Shown in pieces: positions 13,747-15,221 of a stretch of 15,221 nucleotides of DNA (within the stretch, counting starts at the first letter, position 1; each line of letters opens with the position of its first letter). The notes under the pieces are model-generated. The model did not search any database, was not told the DNA's origin, and was given only the letters and a program-made list of their open reading frames with translations. Origin of the DNA: Candidatus Poribacteria bacterium (GTDB lineage: Bacteria > Poribacteria > DTPJ01 > WJIO01); NCBI GenBank assembly GCA_014730235.1, contig WJIO01000182.1:1-15221 (forward strand), written 5' to 3'. Made by a program: the position numbers and the translations under genes.

Positions 13747-15221
13747 ATGGAAGCGGAATTAAATTCAATACTGGCCACCGACTGCGGCAGTACTACCACA
13801 AAAGCTATACTAATTGAAAAGCAAGACGAAGAATATATGCTGATGGCTCGCGGTGAAGCTCCTACCACTGTTGAAGCTCCTGTTGAGGATGTCACCAGGG
13901 GTGTTATAAACGCTATCATGGAATTAGAAGATCTGACCGGAAAGAAACTTCTGGATTCGGGTAAAATCATCAAACCCCAGAATGGCAAAAACGGTGTTGA
14001 TGCCTATATATCTACCAGCAGTGCAGGCGGCGGTCTTCAGATGATGGTGGCAGGGGTTGTCCGAAGCATGACCGCAGAAAGCGCGGAAAGGGCTGCATTG
14101 GGGGCTGGTGCTATTGTCATGGACGTAATTGCCAGCAACGATGGCCGTATGATCCACGAAGAAGTGGAACGCATAAGACATTTACGACCTGATATGATTC
14201 TACTTTCTGGGGGCATAGACGGTGGAACTACCTCCCACATTGCAGAACTTTCAGAAATTATAAAAACAGCCCATCCCAGGCCAAGATTAGGTACTACATA
14301 CAAACTTCCTGTTATATACGCGGGGAATATAGATGCCCGGGATATTGTTTCAGGTATATTAGGCCAGGATACAGCTTTAGAAATGGTAGACAATATCCGC
14401 CCGGTCCTAGAACGGGAAAACCTGATGCCAGCCCGATTAAAAATACAGGATCTGTTTTTACACCATGTTATGTCCCATGCTCCGGGTTATAAAGAGCTTA
14501 TATCATGGACAGATGCTCCGGTTATGCCAACCCCCGGGGCTGTTGGCTCCATGATCCAGACAGTAGCAGAGGAAGAAAACATACAGGTTATGGGGGTTGA
14601 TATAGGAGGTGCAACTACAGATGTATTTTCCGTTTTTGAAGTTGTATTTAACAGGACAGTAAGTGCGAATCTTGGTATGAGCTACAGCATTGCAAATGTA
14701 TTGTCAGAAGCGGGGATTGATAATATACTCCGATGGCTGCCTTTTGAATTGGATGAAAAAAATCTGCGGAACAGGATCAAAAACAAGATGATACGCCCAA
14801 CCACAATACCTCAGACCCTGGAAGATCTTGTATTGGAACAGGCTGTAGCCCGAGAAGCTCTGAGATTAGCCTTTGAACAGCATAAATCCCTGGCCGTGGG
14901 ATTGAAAGGTATACAACAGCAGAGGACAATATCCGATGCCTTTACCCAGACAGAGACAGGTGAAACCCTGGTGGATATGATGGGGTTAGATTTGATAATC
15001 GGCAGCGGAGGTGTGTTATCCCATGCTCCCCGCAGGAGTCAGGCGGCTATGATGATGCTGGATGCTTTTTTGCCTGAAGGTGTAACCCGACTGGCAGTAG
15101 ACAGCATATTCATGATGCCCCAACTGGGGGTTTTGGCCCGGGTCAATCGGGATGCTGCCACACAGGTATTTAAGCGCGATTGCCTGATTAATCTGGGAAC
15201 ATGTATAGCACCATTAGGTAC
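13747..15221 (+). CDS. MutL/GlmL-family actin-fold ATPase, N-terminal part (runs off right edge)
   Basis: About 491 residues are visible and the C-terminus lies beyond the window. This is the MutL associated with glutamate mutase in clostridia, not the mismatch-repair MutL. Nucleotide-binding features of the ASKHA fold are clear: phosphate-1 loop LATDCGSTTTKAILIE (about 9-24), phosphate-2 loop VMGVDIGGATTDVFSV (281-296), and IIGSGGVLSHAP near residue 420. Other conserved stretches are ISTSSAGGGLQMMVAGVV (88-105) and LSGGIDGGTT (153-162). Family members are found beside B12-dependent mutases and are thought to act as chaperone or reactivase, but here no mutase is visible. The start ATG has only a weak GCTGGGT upstream, which fits translational coupling to the 113-aa gene. 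Confidence 0.88.
   Translation, partial: MEAELNSILATDCGSTTTKAILIEKQDEEYMLMARGEAPTTVEAPVEDVTRGVINAIMELEDLTGKKLLDSGKIIKPQNGKNGVDAYISTSSAGGGLQMMVAGVVRSMTAESAERAALGAGAIVMDVIASNDGRMIHEEVERIRHLRPDMILLSGGIDGGTTSHIAELSEIIKTAHPRPRLGTTYKLPVIYAGNIDARDIVSGILGQDTALEMVDNIRPVLERENLMPARLKIQDLFLHHVMSHAPGYKELISWTDAPVMPTPGAVGSMIQTVAEEENIQVMGVDIGGATTDVFSVFEVVFNRTVSANLGMSYSIANVLSEAGIDNILRWLPFELDEKNLRNRIKNKMIRPTTIPQTLEDLVLEQAVAREALRLAFEQHKSLAVGLKGIQQQRTISDAFTQTETGETLVDMMGLDLIIGSGGVLSHAPRRSQAAMMMLDAFLPEGVTRLAVDSIFMMPQLGVLARVNRDAATQVFKRDCLINLGTCIAPLG

Noticed and set aside
13725-14393. Minus-strand frames of 85-118 codons opposite the start of the MutL-like gene
   Set aside because: The plus strand here has an uninterrupted frame with conserved ATPase motifs; the opposite frames show no recognisable domain.
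13747-15221. MutL as a DNA mismatch-repair protein
   Set aside because: The sequence has DCGSTTTKA and DIGGATTDV actin-fold ATPase loops, not the GHKL ATPase motifs of mismatch-repair MutL.

Overview
This window comes from a Gram-negative, moderately AT-rich bacterium. It encodes both inner-membrane permeases of the lipopolysaccharide export machine (LptF and LptG), and it carries the gap-pgk-tpiA-secG gene order that is widespread in bacteria. The species cannot be named from the sequence. The mix (a Gfo/Idh oxidoreductase of the MLSFAHVHA type, a KDG-kinase-like sugar kinase, and a MutL-type ATPase with two small partner genes) would fit an uncultured candidate-phylum lineage, but that is inference.

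Layout. Positions 1-824 (minus) hold the N-terminal part of a Gfo/Idh/MocA oxidoreductase that runs off the left edge. A divergent intergenic region with a good sigma70-type promoter then drives lptF-lptG (1033-3325), which overlap by 17 nt. Next is a divergent short-chain-dehydrogenase-like protein (3455-4570) closed by a hairpin. Two minus-strand genes follow: a GT-C (PMT/ArnT-like) membrane glycosyltransferase (4842-6377) and a D-2-hydroxyacid dehydrogenase (6522-7466). The dehydrogenase reads out from a consensus TTGACA-N17-TATAAT promoter. It shares a 233-bp control region, with a palindrome between the two promoters, with a PfkB/KDG-kinase-like gene on the plus strand (7700-8827). A terminator separates that kinase from gap-pgk-tpiA-secG (8978-12574), which encodes the triose part of glycolysis plus a Sec translocon subunit. 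A KDG kinase followed by aldolase cleavage would yield pyruvate and glyceraldehyde-3-phosphate, which feeds straight into GapA-Pgk-TpiA.

After secG there are about 360 bp full of inverted repeats: a complete 119-bp MITE-like element with a 9-bp target duplication, a perfect 46-bp palindrome, and a foldback that contains the start of a possible small basic protein. The window ends with a three-gene set: a two-TM membrane protein (12936-13397), a 113-aa protein coupled to it by an ATGA overlap (13394-13735), and a MutL/GlmL-like actin-fold ATPase that runs off the right edge (13747-15221).

The most distinctive non-coding feature is a dispersed element present three times (4727-4830, about 6412-6498, 12607-12725). 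It has terminal inverted repeats beginning GGTTCTTCCGGATTTAGTG and an internal TGTCATTCCTGC/GCAGGAATGACA hairpin. Its ends resemble ISL3-family ends. Two copies flank the glycosyltransferase gene, and each of those two has lost its inner terminus. The MutL cluster and the repeat-dense region are the best candidates for biology that is not yet described.
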